Shown in pieces: positions 46,007 to 55,744 of a stretch of 64,000 nt of DNA (the stretch's first letter is position 1; each line of letters starts with the position of its first letter). Both the position numbers and the translations under genes were made by a program. The notes below the pieces were generated by a model. That model was given only the letters and a program-made list of their open reading frames with translations, was not told the origin of the DNA and made no database searches. This stretch comes from Paenibacillus sp. ACRRY (lineage in GTDB: Bacteria > Bacillota > Bacilli > Paenibacillales > Paenibacillaceae): the NCBI RefSeq assembly GCF_022346995.1, contig NZ_JAKRNM010000004.1:310001-374000 (forward strand), read 5' to 3'.

Positions 46007-48013
46007 TTGAATAATTTACTACAAAAATTTGCCGTAACGGCACTATCCGTGACGATGGTGACGTCGTCGTTCGGCCTGATCGTTAGCCCTAACGCAGCGT
46101 ATGCCGCAGAGGATACAGCTGCAACGACCAGCACAGGCGTTACACAAGCATACGAATCATTATTCCAGACGGATAATGTCATTGATATCAACGTTACAAT
46201 TGATGATGCGGATTGGGAGAGCATGCTTGAAAGTCCGCTGGATAAGGACTATAAGAAGGTCAGCGTGGAAGTGGATGGCAACAAGCTGGATAATGTCGGT
46301 TTCTCCACCAAAGGCAATCTGACACTGAAGTCCGTGGCATCCATGGAAGATTCGGACCGTTACAGCTTCAGACTGAAGTTTGATAAATACGACAAAACGC
46401 AAACCCTGCTGGGTCTCGACAAAATGGTATTGAACAACAACTACGCAGATCCATCGTATATGCGTGAAGTTCTTCACTATGAAGCGCTGCGTAGTATTGG
46501 TATGGATGTACCGATGACGAACTACGTCAACCTGTATGTTAACGGCGAATTGGTTGGTTTCTATACAGGTGTTGAAGCGGTGGATGATAGCTACCTGGAG
46601 CGCAACTACGGTGAAGATTACGAAGACGGTGTTCTCTATGATACTGACGAGAGAAGTTATCTTCAATATGAAGAGGGCAGCGACTATAGCACACTCACGG
46701 AAGATTTGGGTACGGACGAGAATAAAACCAAACTCAAAAGCTTCATCAAAACGCTGAATGACATGCCTGAAGGAGAAAAAGGTGATATCGAGAGCGTGCT
46801 CGACGTTGATTCCGCACTTCAATATATCGCGGGGAACATGGTCTTCGGCAACTATGACAGCTATAACGGTGACAAAGGGCACAACTACATGCTCTACAGC
46901 GATGCCGATGGCAAGTTCACGGTTGTGCCTTGGGACTTTAACATGTCCTTCAATGGATATTCGGGTGGAGGCGGACGTGGAACAACGACAACCGGATCAA
47001 CTACGACCAATACCAACGCAACGAACGTATCCGTGGACGAGCCTGTACTCGGCATAAGCATGGAAAATGTACCAATGATTAACAACCTGCTTGCCGTGCC
47101 GGAGTATAAGGAAAAATACTTGAACTATGTCAACGAGTTGACGGATTACCTGGAAGGTATCCAAGACCGTATTACAGAACTTGCTGATGTCATCCGTCCT
47201 TATGTAGAAGCAGATCCAACCAAATTCTACACAACCGAACAGTTCGAATCCAACATCGCTTACTCTGCAAATGCTGATGCAGCAGGCGGTATGGGTGGAA
47301 CGCCACCAGAAGGGTTCGAAGGCATGACTCCGCCAGAGGGCATGGAGGGAATGACACCTCCGGAAGGTTTTGAAGGAATGACGCCTCCAGATGGAACGAC
47401 ACCACCTTCACAGCCAGATGGCACCAGCGGAACAGAAGCAACAGATGCAGCCGCGAGCACAGGAAATACGCAGACACGTCCCGGCGGTAACTTTGGCGGT
47501 GGCGGAGGTATGGGTTCGATGGCGGCAGGATCGCTGACGACATTTGCCCTGAACCGACTTGCGAACTTGCAAGAGCAGCTCGGACGCGAAGTGACACCGC
47601 TGCCTGAGACTACGGAAGATGCTGGCTCAGAAACTTCTACTGAAACGGGAACAACAGATAAGACCATTTCCGTTACCCTGGATGGCCAAACGATTTCGTT
47701 CCCGGATCAGGATCCGCTGGAGCAGAGCGGCCGGGTGATGGTACCAGTCAATGCCATTCTTGAAGCGCTGGGTGCAGAGGTGACTTGGGACAAAACAGCG
47801 AAGACGGTAACTGCTGTTCTGAACGACCAGACACTCGTACTACAAATTGGAAGCAGCACGGCAACGGTTAATGGGGAGACGCTTGATATCGATGCACCAG
47901 CCATTATCCAAAACAGCCGTACACTGGTCCCTGTACGCTTCATCTCTGAAGGATTGGGACTGACTGTCGATTGGGACCAAGCGGCAGCACAAGTAAGTCT
48001 TACATCCAAATAG
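46007..48013 (+). CDS. Secreted CotH-family protein with copper-amine-oxidase-like tail
   Basis: A 668-residue protein, TTG start, AAGGAGG 9 bases upstream. A signal peptide ends near 'AAYAAE'. Residues about 50-350 are a CotH kinase-fold domain: 'VGFSTKGNLTLKS', 'MVLNNNYADPSYMREVL', 'LYVNGELVGFYTGVEAVDD', 'GNYDSYNGDKGHNYMLY' and 'VVPWDFNMSFNGYSGG', with the catalytic-type aspartates present. A low-complexity stretch with MTPPEG repeats and a GGNFGGGGG run follows. Two copper amine oxidase N-terminal-like modules close it ('RVMVPVNAILEALGAEVTWD', 'RTLVPVRFISEGLGLTVDWD'), found in many wall-associated proteins. It is probably an extracellular or wall-bound protein; kinase activity outside the cell is unproven. 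Confidence 0.82.
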   Translation: MNNLLQKFAVTALSVTMVTSSFGLIVSPNAAYAAEDTAATTSTGVTQAYESLFQTDNVIDINVTIDDADWESMLESPLDKDYKKVSVEVDGNKLDNVGFSTKGNLTLKSVASMEDSDRYSFRLKFDKYDKTQTLLGLDKMVLNNNYADPSYMREVLHYEALRSIGMDVPMTNYVNLYVNGELVGFYTGVEAVDDSYLERNYGEDYEDGVLYDTDERSYLQYEEGSDYSTLTEDLGTDENKTKLKSFIKTLNDMPEGEKGDIESVLDVDSALQYIAGNMVFGNYDSYNGDKGHNYMLYSDADGKFTVVPWDFNMSFNGYSGGGGRGTTTTGSTTTNTNATNVSVDEPVLGISMENVPMINNLLAVPEYKEKYLNYVNELTDYLEGIQDRITELADVIRPYVEADPTKFYTTEQFESNIAYSANADAAGGMGGTPPEGFEGMTPPEGMEGMTPPEGFEGMTPPDGTTPPSQPDGTSGTEATDAAASTGNTQTRPGGNFGGGGGMGSMAAGSLTTFALNRLANLQEQLGREVTPLPETTEDAGSETSTETGTTDKTISVTLDGQTISFPDQDPLEQSGRVMVPVNAILEALGAEVTWDKTAKTVTAVLNDQTLVLQIGSSTATVNGETLDIDAPAIIQNSRTLVPVRFISEGLGLTVDWDQAAAQVSLTSK

Positions 48014-48028
48014 TTTAGAATGGAAAAA

Positions 48029-48061
48029 GGGACTCGATAAGCACATCGGGTCTCTTTTTTG
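48029..48061 (+). terminator. Terminator after CotH-family gene
   Basis: A 10-bp stem with wobbles (GGGACTCGAT 48029-48038, ATCGGGTCTC 48045-48054) is followed by six T. Confidence 0.75.
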
Positions 48062-48278
48062 GTTCCTTTTTTCCATGTGTTATGTTCAGTGATCCCTATT
48101 CAAAACCGGCTTTGTATTCTTCTAGTGAATATGAATATATGAATCCAGACATATCTGATTGATCTATTCAGGACATCAAAATTTCCAGACAGAAGGACAT
48201 TCATACACGATTACGGAAAACACGGAAATGTTTTGGTTTTTTCAATGAAAAATTGTGATAAATATCACTGAAAACTTA

Positions 48279-48306
48279 TAAATAATGTGAATGTGCCTAC
48301 CGATAA
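48279..48306 (+). promoter_or_regulatory. Sigma-D-like promoter of chemoreceptor gene
   Basis: TAAA (48279-48282), a 16-bp spacer and ACCGATAA (48299-48306) match the flagellar/chemotaxis sigma-D promoter TAAA-N14-16-GCCGATAA at 11 of 12 positions. It lies 70 bp before the chemoreceptor start. Confidence 0.65.
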
Positions 48307-48375
48307 CTCTATATGTGATAATCGAAATCGATTCGAAATTCGCTTCGGTATCACCTCAATCATACAGGGAAATGG

Positions 48376-50076
48376 GTGGCTCAACACATGCGAAGCATGA
48401 GCATCGGTACCAAAATCAGTTTGATCGTTATCAGCATATTTATCGTGTTTTCCTCAGCCGTAGCGGTAAGTGTAATTCTGGAAATGAGACAGGGAATTAC
48501 GACATTTGCAACGGAAAAGGCGAAGCGGGATTTGGAGATGGCGGATCGAATCATTACATACAAACACCCCGGCGACTGGGCCATCAAGGATGGCGAGCTT
48601 TACAAAGGTGAGACAGCAATGGAGAGCAACTTCGAACTAGTGGATGAGATCGGTGAGGCATCGGGAGATACCGTCACCATTTTTCGCGGGGAAGAGCGCG
48701 TGGCAACCAATGTAATGATGGATGGAGAGCGTGCTGTCGGGACGAAAGTATCGGAACAGGTAGCTCAGGCTGTTTTGCAGCAGGGAGAGAAATTCTACGG
48801 TGAAGCCGTTGTCGTTGGACAGAATGTACAGACAGCATATCAACCGATTAAGGATGCAGCCGGGGAAATCATCGGAATTCTCTATGTGGGGGCATCTCAA
48901 TCACTGATTGATGTCATTATCTCTTCATTTCTGAAGACTTTTCTGATTGTATTCCTGCTTGCGATGGGAGTAGCAATTACAGCCATTATTCTGTATGTTC
49001 GCAGAGTAAAATTAAGAATCGAACGGGTGTCTATGGCGATCAAACGTGCAGGCACGGGGGACTTCACTGAGCCGGTTGTTGATCACGTCCAAGATGAAAT
49101 TGGCATGCTGGGTGCCGGGTATAACGAGATGAGAAGCAGCTTGCAACTGATTATTCAGGGTGGTCTTCAAGCGGGGGAGAAGGCTAAGCATTCGACCGGC
49201 ATACTCTTGACCATTGCGGAACGGACGGCACGGGAATCGGAACAGATTGCTTCGTCGGTGGAACAGGTCGCCAGAGGGGCAGAGAGCCAGACCATCAGTA
49301 CCGAAGAGAACCTGCAGGCCATGGAAGAGGTGGCCATTGGAGTGCAGCGGATGGCAGACAAGGCCTCCAGCATCTCGGAATCTGCCCTGTACTCCCGCAG
49401 GCAGGCGGAAACCGGAGGGGAAGCGGTGCAGCTGACGGTTCAGCAGATGTCGACGATCGAATCTTCCGTTACAACAACGGATGAAGTCATTCGTACGCTG
49501 GAAGTGAAGTCTGCGCAGATTAGCCAGATGGTTACCACCATTCACGAGATTGCGAATCAAACCAATCTTCTTGCTCTTAATGCATCCATTGAAGCTGCAA
49601 GAGCAGGGGAGCATGGCAGAGGCTTTGCCGTGGTGTCTACCGAGGTTCGCAAACTGGCTGAACAGGCCGGAGACTCTTCTAGCCGCATTGAAGAACTGGT
49701 CAAAGCCATGGAGCAGGACATGCTGCTGTCCCTATCAGCCATGTCTCGCGTGAAGGATGAAGTGCAGGAGGGGCTGCGCTTGACTCGTGAAACGGAACAA
49801 AACTTCAGCCTGATCCGGGACACAAACTTAAGGATCGCAACAGAAATTGAGGACATGGCAGCGACAAGTGAGGAGATGTCTGCCGGCGTGGAACAGATCG
49901 TCGCTTCCGTGCACGAGATTGCACGCCATGCGCAGACGGCCAGTGCCAATTCGCAGCAGGCTGCCGGATCTGTTCATGAACAGTTGAAGTCAGTGGAACA
50001 GATCAAAGCCTCTGCGGCTGTGCTGTCCGATGTTTCCTCAGAGCTTCAGACATCGCTCAGCCCGTTTAAGATCTAA
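48376..50076 (+). CDS. Methyl-accepting chemotaxis protein
   Basis: A 566-residue chemoreceptor. One membrane helix (about 15-37), an extracellular single-Cache sensor (about 38-185), a second helix (about 187-212), HAMP, then the coiled-coil signalling domain with the hairpin tip '[32 protein letters not shown]' (given here only as its two ends, IHEIANQTN and GRGFAVV). GTG at 48376 follows AGGGA; ATG at 48388 is an alternative. A sigma-D-like promoter precedes it, fitting co-expression with flagella. The ligand is unknown. Confidence 0.9.
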   Translation: MAQHMRSMSIGTKISLIVISIFIVFSSAVAVSVILEMRQGITTFATEKAKRDLEMADRIITYKHPGDWAIKDGELYKGETAMESNFELVDEIGEASGDTVTIFRGEERVATNVMMDGERAVGTKVSEQVAQAVLQQGEKFYGEAVVVGQNVQTAYQPIKDAAGEIIGILYVGASQSLIDVIISSFLKTFLIVFLLAMGVAITAIILYVRRVKLRIERVSMAIKRAGTGDFTEPVVDHVQDEIGMLGAGYNEMRSSLQLIIQGGLQAGEKAKHSTGILLTIAERTARESEQIASSVEQVARGAESQTISTEENLQAMEEVAIGVQRMADKASSISESALYSRRQAETGGEAVQLTVQQMSTIESSVTTTDEVIRTLEVKSAQISQMVTTIHEIANQTNLLALNASIEAARAGEHGRGFAVVSTEVRKLAEQAGDSSSRIEELVKAMEQDMLLSLSAMSRVKDEVQEGLRLTRETEQNFSLIRDTNLRIATEIEDMAATSEEMSAGVEQIVASVHEIARHAQTASANSQQAAGSVHEQLKSVEQIKASAAVLSDVSSELQTSLSPFKI

Positions 50077-50111
50077 TATCTGTTACAATGGTGGAAAAAG
50101 GAGGAATACGT

Positions 50112-50756
50112 ATGGCTCCTGATAAAACAAAACTTTTCCCCAACGAGAATATTCGCACCGTTTGTTATATTCAAAATTTGCCGCCTCGCCCCAATGTGGA
50201 CATCGGTGACTATACTTACTATAGCGACAATAGTAATCCGCCTGAACATTTCTATGACCGGATTTTGCATCATTATGATTTTCTTGGGGATCGCCTGGTG
50301 ATCGGCAAGTTTTGTGCGATTGCAGAAGGTGTGACTTTTATTATGAATGGTGCAAACCACCGAATGGAAGGCATGACGACCTATCCTTTCAATATTTTCG
50401 GTGGAGAATGGGAGAGAGTAACGCCCACTCTGGATCAGCTGCCATTTAAGGGCGATACCGTACTGGGTAACGACGTATGGCTTGGGCAAAATGTAACGAT
50501 CATGCCTGGTATCACGGTCGGAGACGGTGCCATCGTTGCGTCCAATTCGACGGTAACACGGAACATCGAGCCTTATGTCATTGTTGGTGGCAATCCAGCC
50601 AAGCCGATCAAAAAGCGCTTTGACGACAAAACGATTGAGCTGCTGCTGGAACTGAAATGGTGGGATCAGGATGAAGAGTGGCTGGATACCCACTTGGAAC
50701 AATTGGTTTCCACATATGACCTGCAGACATTGAAGGAACTTTTAAATAGCAGGTAG
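50112..50756 (+). CDS. Vat-type xenobiotic acetyltransferase
   Basis: A 214-residue hexapeptide-repeat acyltransferase. It follows the streptogramin A acetyltransferase (Vat) family closely: 'IGKFCAIAEGVTFIMNGANHRM' in outline, with catalytic His in 'GANHRM', 'YPFNIFGG', 'LPFKGDTVLGNDVWLGQNV', 'IMPGITVGDGAIVASNS', 'VGGNPAKPIKKRF' and 'LLELKWWDQD'. Family enzymes acetylate streptogramin A antibiotics using acetyl-CoA; chromosomal relatives in soil bacteria may have other substrates. AAGGAGG lies 7 bases before the ATG at 50112. It begins 36 bp after the chemoreceptor and ends at a terminator. Confidence 0.85.
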   Translation: MAPDKTKLFPNENIRTVCYIQNLPPRPNVDIGDYTYYSDNSNPPEHFYDRILHHYDFLGDRLVIGKFCAIAEGVTFIMNGANHRMEGMTTYPFNIFGGEWERVTPTLDQLPFKGDTVLGNDVWLGQNVTIMPGITVGDGAIVASNSTVTRNIEPYVIVGGNPAKPIKKRFDDKTIELLLELKWWDQDEEWLDTHLEQLVSTYDLQTLKELLNSR

Positions 50757-50781
50757 AATTGGTTTCCCAAAAAAAAGAGGC

Positions 50782-50815
50782 AACAGCTGGTTCCTGACGG
50801 AGCCGGCTGTTTTTA
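50782..50815 (+). terminator. Terminator after acetyltransferase gene
   Basis: A 13-bp stem with two wobbles (50782-50794 with 50799-50811, loop TGAC) is followed by TTTTATTT. Confidence 0.75.
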
Positions 50816-50923
50816 TTTGGACATCATATGCCTACCCCCTTGGCCTAGCTGTAAGAAATATTGTCTCGACATAGAGGAATGGGATGGAATGTTTCATGTG
50901 ATATATCTCATAGAATATCGTTA

Positions 50924-50937
50924 AGTAAGCGCTTCCA
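50924..50937. promoter_or_regulatory. cre-like CcpA site before Opp-type operon
   Basis: AGTAAGCGCTTCCA matches the cre consensus at 12 of 14 positions, 33 bp before the binding-protein start. Catabolite control would be more usual for a sugar or mixed importer than for a pure peptide importer. Confidence 0.45.
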
Positions 50938-50969
50938 AATACCAATATGAATTCACGGAGGGGTTCAGG

Positions 50970-52781
50970 ATGCGAGTCAAGAGTGCTGCAAAACTGCTCA
51001 TCGCCCTGTTATTGTCGGCTGCTTTAATTGCCGGATGCCAAAGTGTTCAGCCACCGTCGGTAAGTGAACCGCAAGGAACGGTAGATCCACCTGCTGCAAC
51101 GACCCAAAATGAACCGGCCCCACAAACCAATAAGGAGACTCCGCGCAACGAGACGCTGTATGTCAATGGATTGCAATGGGGACCTCCCACCAATTTCAAT
51201 TTGCTCAGCGGTAATCCCGCCTTTCCAGTGAATTACGGAAACTCCAGGGAACTCCTGTATGAAACTTTATTTATGGTGAACCAGCTGGATGGAGCGCTTG
51301 AGCCGCTGCTGGGTAAGTCATACGAATGGACGGATGACACGACACTTCGGATTAAGCTGAACGCAGATGCGAAGTGGAGTGACGGAACGGCTTTTACCGC
51401 AGATGATGTAGTGTACACCTATGAACTGGGCAAGAAATACGACATTAACTGGAGCAGTTTCTGGACCTACATTCAGGAAGTGAAAGCCGATGGAGCAGAG
51501 GCCGTGGAGATCAAGCTGAACCCGGATAATCCCAACAAACTGACCGTACTGGATAGCATTGAGTTAATCCCTATGCTGCCGAAGCATATCTGGGAAGAGA
51601 TCGAGAAGAAAAATAATAATGATCTGACAGCGATCCGCAAAGAAATCAACGATAACCCGGTCGGTACCGGAGCTTACAAGCTGCACTTCTATAATGATCA
51701 GAAAATCACCATTATTCGCGACGATAACTACTGGGGACAAAAGCTGTTCGGCAAGCTGCCAGCACCGAAGTATATCACCCATGTGATCTACAAGGATAAT
51801 GCAGCAGGGGATCTGGCGTTCAAGAGTGGTCAAGTGGACGTCTCCCAACAGTTTATCCCGCAGGTGTGGAAAATGTGGGAAGGCGGCGCTCCGGTCAAAA
51901 CCTATCTGAAAGATGCTCCTTACTATCTCCCGGGTTCCATGCCGAGCATCTTCTTCAATCTCTCCAAAGCCGGACTGGATAACGCAGATGTCCGCCGGGC
52001 CATTGCCATGAGCATCAACTATGACAAGATCTCTGAACTGGCGATGAGCGGTTATTCTGCACCGATGCAGCCTTCGCTGACCTTGAACTCGGATGCCGAG
52101 TCCAAATATATGGATCAGAATGCAATCAAGTCTCTGCAATGGACCACCGATGTGGAAGGGGCCAATGCGCTGCTTGATTCGATTGGGGCTACCAAAGGCA
52201 AAGATGGCATTCGTGTACTGAATGGTACCCGTCTCGGGCCGTTTGAGATTGAGTGTCCATATGGCTGGTCTGACTGGAATGCGGCCCTGGAGATCGTCGC
52301 ACAGAGTGCCAAGGCCATTGGTATTGAGATTCGAACCAAATTCCCGGAATCCCCGGTATGGACCAATGATCTGCAGACCGGCAAATTCGATATCATCATG
52401 AACACGCCTGCGGGCGGTGTGAGTCCGAGCCAGCCGTGGAACCGTGCCATGACCATCATGTATTCGAAAGGCGTTGCCCCACTCGGCGAGATGGCATTCT
52501 GGAACTGGGGCCGTTACCAGAATGACCGTGCAGACGCAATCATTGAAGAGATTCCTTCCGTATCCGATGAGGCGAAACTGAAATCCCTTTACACCGAACT
52601 GAATACGATCTGGCTCAAAGACATCCCGTCCATTCCACTGATGTACAGACCGTGGGTGTTTGATACCGTGAATGAGTCTGTCTGGAAAGGCTTCCCGTCC
52701 GAAGGGGACGGTACCAACATTCCACCGCAGATTTCCATGGATGGCGCAGGCATCAAGGCACTTTACCAAATTCATAATTAG
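50970..52781 (+). CDS. OppA/DppA-type binding lipoprotein
   Basis: A 603-residue family 5 solute-binding protein. The lipobox is 'LIAGC' near residue 23, then a Pro/Thr/Gln-rich linker. Family marks are 'YEWTDDTTLRIKLNADAKWSDG' in outline, 'FTADDVVYTYE', 'NPVGTGAYKL' and 'ADVRRAIAMSINYDKI'. It is the first gene of a five-gene operon with two permeases and two ATPases. Opp-type systems import peptides, but some Bacillota and archaeal relatives import oligosaccharides; the cre-like site upstream leaves that open. GGAGGGG precedes the ATG. Confidence 0.87.
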   Translation: MRVKSAAKLLIALLLSAALIAGCQSVQPPSVSEPQGTVDPPAATTQNEPAPQTNKETPRNETLYVNGLQWGPPTNFNLLSGNPAFPVNYGNSRELLYETLFMVNQLDGALEPLLGKSYEWTDDTTLRIKLNADAKWSDGTAFTADDVVYTYELGKKYDINWSSFWTYIQEVKADGAEAVEIKLNPDNPNKLTVLDSIELIPMLPKHIWEEIEKKNNNDLTAIRKEINDNPVGTGAYKLHFYNDQKITIIRDDNYWGQKLFGKLPAPKYITHVIYKDNAAGDLAFKSGQVDVSQQFIPQVWKMWEGGAPVKTYLKDAPYYLPGSMPSIFFNLSKAGLDNADVRRAIAMSINYDKISELAMSGYSAPMQPSLTLNSDAESKYMDQNAIKSLQWTTDVEGANALLDSIGATKGKDGIRVLNGTRLGPFEIECPYGWSDWNAALEIVAQSAKAIGIEIRTKFPESPVWTNDLQTGKFDIIMNTPAGGVSPSQPWNRAMTIMYSKGVAPLGEMAFWNWGRYQNDRADAIIEEIPSVSDEAKLKSLYTELNTIWLKDIPSIPLMYRPWVFDTVNESVWKGFPSEGDGTNIPPQISMDGAGIKALYQIHN

Positions 52782-52852
52782 GTGATGAAAGAAGCTTCTC
52801 ACCTTAGTACAGATATGGCCTTATCCGTAAAATTCGGGGGGTGCTGGATCCA

Positions 52853-53863
52853 ATGAATGCCTACGCCAGATATGTAGCGAAAAAAGTGTTCTGGTATGGC
52901 CTGACCCTGATCATCGCCGTCGGATTGAATTTTATTCTGCCAAGATTGATTGAAGGCAACCCGGTGAGCATGATCGCTTCCAAAATGACCGCAGGCATGA
53001 CTGATTCGGACTCCATCAAGCGGGTGTATGAGACATTTACCGTTGAATTTGGTATTGATCAGCCCTTGTGGACCCAGTTTGGCATTTATCTAAAAAATCT
53101 ATTTACAGGCAATCTCGGCACGTCCTTCGGACTATATCCGAAGCCTGTAACAGACATTCTGGCCTCCGCCGTCCCTTGGACGGTGGGGCTTCAACTCCCA
53201 GCTATCCTGGTGGGCTGGTTGATCGGCAATTTGCTCGGTGCCATCGCGGCGTACCGAAAAGGCGTTTTTGATAAAGTGCTGTTTCCTGTAGCGCTGTTTA
53301 TCAATTCCATACCTTTTTTCACTCTGGCTATTATTATGCTGTATGTCTTTGCTTTAACACTGAAATGGTTTCCGCTGTCCGGTGGATATGACTTTCAGAT
53401 GGTGCCTCAGCTGAGCTTTGACTTTATCATGTCGGTCATACGCCACCATACCTTGCCGTTCCTGTCCATTGTGCTCGTGACCATTGGCGGTCAGGCAATT
53501 GGCATGCGGGAGATGTCGATCTATGAGCTGAATTCGGACTATGTGCTGTACAGCAAACTGCTTGGCATCCGGGATGGCCGCATTGCCCGCTATGTGTTCC
53601 GCAACGCCATGCTGCCGCAGATCACGGGACTGGCGCTCTCCATTGGCACCATGGTTGGCGGATCATTGATCTGTGAAATTGTGTTCAGTTATCCGGGCAT
53701 TGGTACCTGGCTGTTCACAGCCATACGTCAGCTCGATTATCCGCTTATTTCAGGATGTACACTTCTGATTGCCGTTGCCGTGCTGCTGGCCAATTTCACG
53801 ATTGATGTAATATATGGCTTTATTGATCCGCGCATTAAGGCTGCTCAAATGGAGGAACAATGA
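52853..53863 (+). CDS. OppB/DppB-type permease
   Basis: A 336-residue permease with six helices; N-terminal 'YVAKKVFWYGLTLIIAVGLNF' in part, the 'RYVFRNAMLPQITGLALSIG' loop, and 'GGSLICEIVFSYPGIG' typical of OppB. The ATG at 52853 is chosen over a GTG at 52841 that lies directly on the ribosome site. An imperfect hairpin (AGGTGA/TCACCT, 52780-52804) precedes it. Confidence 0.88.
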   Translation: MNAYARYVAKKVFWYGLTLIIAVGLNFILPRLIEGNPVSMIASKMTAGMTDSDSIKRVYETFTVEFGIDQPLWTQFGIYLKNLFTGNLGTSFGLYPKPVTDILASAVPWTVGLQLPAILVGWLIGNLLGAIAAYRKGVFDKVLFPVALFINSIPFFTLAIIMLYVFALTLKWFPLSGGYDFQMVPQLSFDFIMSVIRHHTLPFLSIVLVTIGGQAIGMREMSIYELNSDYVLYSKLLGIRDGRIARYVFRNAMLPQITGLALSIGTMVGGSLICEIVFSYPGIGTWLFTAIRQLDYPLISGCTLLIAVAVLLANFTIDVIYGFIDPRIKAAQMEEQ

Positions 53864-53864
53864 C

Positions 53865-54701
53865 ATGAAGCATTCGATCTCTATTTTGCTGAAGTCGCCC
53901 AAGTTTATGATCGGTGCGGTGACTTTTGTAGGCATGCTGCTGCTCGTTACCATCTACCCGCTTATTAATCGCAGTGATCCGCTGGAGATGATTGCGATGG
54001 CGTTCCAGCCTCCGGGGAATGGATTGCTGCTCGGATCAGACAACTTTGGACGCGATATCTTTCTGGAATTGATGTATGGCATCCAGACATCCGTACGGGT
54101 GGGGCTGATAGCAGGTGTGTTTGCAACGGTCATTGGTCTGATTATGGGCTTGGTATCCGGATATATCGGGGGCATGCTGGACAATTTCCTGACAGCAGTT
54201 ACGAATATCTTCATCGTGATTCCCTCGTTTATCATTTTGATTCTGATCTCGGTCAGTATCGATTCACGCAGTTCGCTTGTAACGGCCGTCATTATTGGCA
54301 TCACGAGCTGGCCCTGGACAGCCAGGGCGGTACGTGCACAGACAACATCCCTGCGGAGCCGGGATCATGTGCATATCGCGAAAATTTCGGGACATAGCAC
54401 ACCGCGTATTATTATTCATGAGATTCTGCCGTATATCGCGTCTTATGTCGTCATGGCCTTTGTGCTCCAGACCGCCTCGGGCATTCTGTCCGAAGCCTCG
54501 ATCTCGATGCTGGGGCTCGGTCCGTATAACACAATATCACTCGGCATTCTGATGAACTGGGCACTGGTATTTGAAGCTCCGGTAGCAGGAGCATGGTGGG
54601 CATTCATTCCTGCGGCAATGGCCATTGCCGTCATTACGTTCTCGCTCTATCTGATGAATACGGGCATGGACGAAATCTTTAATCCGAAAATAAGGAGCTA
54701 A
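53865..54701 (+). CDS. OppC/DppC-type permease
   Basis: A 278-residue permease. '[27 protein letters not shown]' in outline and '[26 protein letters not shown]' are typical OppC stretches, with a C-terminal EAA loop region near '[20 protein letters not shown]'. GGAGG lies about 8 bases before the ATG at 53865, one base after the previous stop. Confidence 0.88.
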   Translation: MKHSISILLKSPKFMIGAVTFVGMLLLVTIYPLINRSDPLEMIAMAFQPPGNGLLLGSDNFGRDIFLELMYGIQTSVRVGLIAGVFATVIGLIMGLVSGYIGGMLDNFLTAVTNIFIVIPSFIILILISVSIDSRSSLVTAVIIGITSWPWTARAVRAQTTSLRSRDHVHIAKISGHSTPRIIIHEILPYIASYVVMAFVLQTASGILSEASISMLGLGPYNTISLGILMNWALVFEAPVAGAWWAFIPAAMAIAVITFSLYLMNTGMDEIFNPKIRS

Positions 54702-54705
54702 GACC

Positions 54706-55722
54706 ATGGACCAACCTATACTTCAGGTCAGCGGCCTCAAAACCTATTATCGTACCCGGCTCAAAGAGAATGTTTATGCGGTTGACGGGGTGGAGTTTGG
54801 ACTGAAAGAAGGGCAGACGCTAGGCATAGCGGGGGAGTCCGGCTGCGGCAAGTCAACACTGGCACTCAGCCTGATGGGCTTTTATTTCCCGCCCCTGCAT
54901 TATGGCAGTGGTTCAATCCGGATCAATGGAACAGATATTATGCAGTTGAATAAGGAGCAGCTGCGCTCCCACATTCTCGGAAAGGAAATTGCCTATATCC
55001 CGCAGGCTGCCATGAATGCACTCAATCCAACGCTGCGCATTATCCGGTTCATCGAGGATATTATGAAGGAACATCGTCCGGAGATGAAGCGTCAGGAAGT
55101 GCGGAGGATGGCAGCCGAGCGTTTCCAATCACTGAATCTGTCCCCGGATGTGCTGGATATGTATCCGAATGAATTGTCCGGTGGCATGAAGCAGCGAACG
55201 GTCATTGCCATCTCAACCATTCTGAATCCCAAAGTGCTCATTGCGGATGAACCGACATCCGCTCTGGATGTGACTTCACAGAAGGCGGTCATCCGTCTAC
55301 TGAAGGATTTGCTGAAACGCGAAGTGATCAAGTCCCTGGTGTTTATCACCCATGAGCTGCCGCTTCTGTATCATGTCACGGATGAGATTATGGTCATGTA
55401 TGCCGGTGAAATTGTGGAACGGGGAACGGCGGATCAGATGATCTTCAATCCACTGCATCCATATACTCGTAAACTGATGGGGTCCATCATTGTGCCGGAA
55501 GAGGGGATGAAGGAACATAAGCTTGCAGCGATACCTGGCGCTCCGCCGAATCTGAAGCATGTGCCTGAAGGCTGTCGATTCGCAGAGCGCTGCACGCTGG
55601 TTACGGACGAATGTCGCCAGGGCAAGATTGAGAATATCCAAGTCGAAGAACGAATCTATCGCTGCCTGCTGACACCGGAAATCCTGGAGCAGATCAGGAA
55701 AGAGGAGCAGCTTGATTCATGA
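54706..55722 (+). CDS. OppD/DppD-type ATPase
   Basis: A 338-residue ABC ATPase: Walker A 'GESGCGKST', signature '[12 protein letters not shown]', Walker B '[12 protein letters not shown]', switch 'ITHELPLL'. The C-terminal oligopeptide/dipeptide extension has '[11 protein letters not shown]' and the cysteine-rich 'EGCRFAERC...DEC...YRC' cluster, which in related proteins binds an iron-sulfur centre. It starts 4 bp after the permease stop. Confidence 0.88.
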   Translation: MDQPILQVSGLKTYYRTRLKENVYAVDGVEFGLKEGQTLGIAGESGCGKSTLALSLMGFYFPPLHYGSGSIRINGTDIMQLNKEQLRSHILGKEIAYIPQAAMNALNPTLRIIRFIEDIMKEHRPEMKRQEVRRMAAERFQSLNLSPDVLDMYPNELSGGMKQRTVIAISTILNPKVLIADEPTSALDVTSQKAVIRLLKDLLKREVIKSLVFITHELPLLYHVTDEIMVMYAGEIVERGTADQMIFNPLHPYTRKLMGSIIVPEEGMKEHKLAAIPGAPPNLKHVPEGCRFAERCTLVTDECRQGKIENIQVEERIYRCLLTPEILEQIRKEEQLDS

Positions 55723-55744
55723 CTCCCGGAAGGAGTGAACCCGC

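Noticed and set aside
51564-52802. 412-codon minus-strand frame opposite the OppA-type gene
   Set aside because: It mirrors a well-supported binding-protein gene; composition is His/Arg/Ile-rich and no ribosome site is present.
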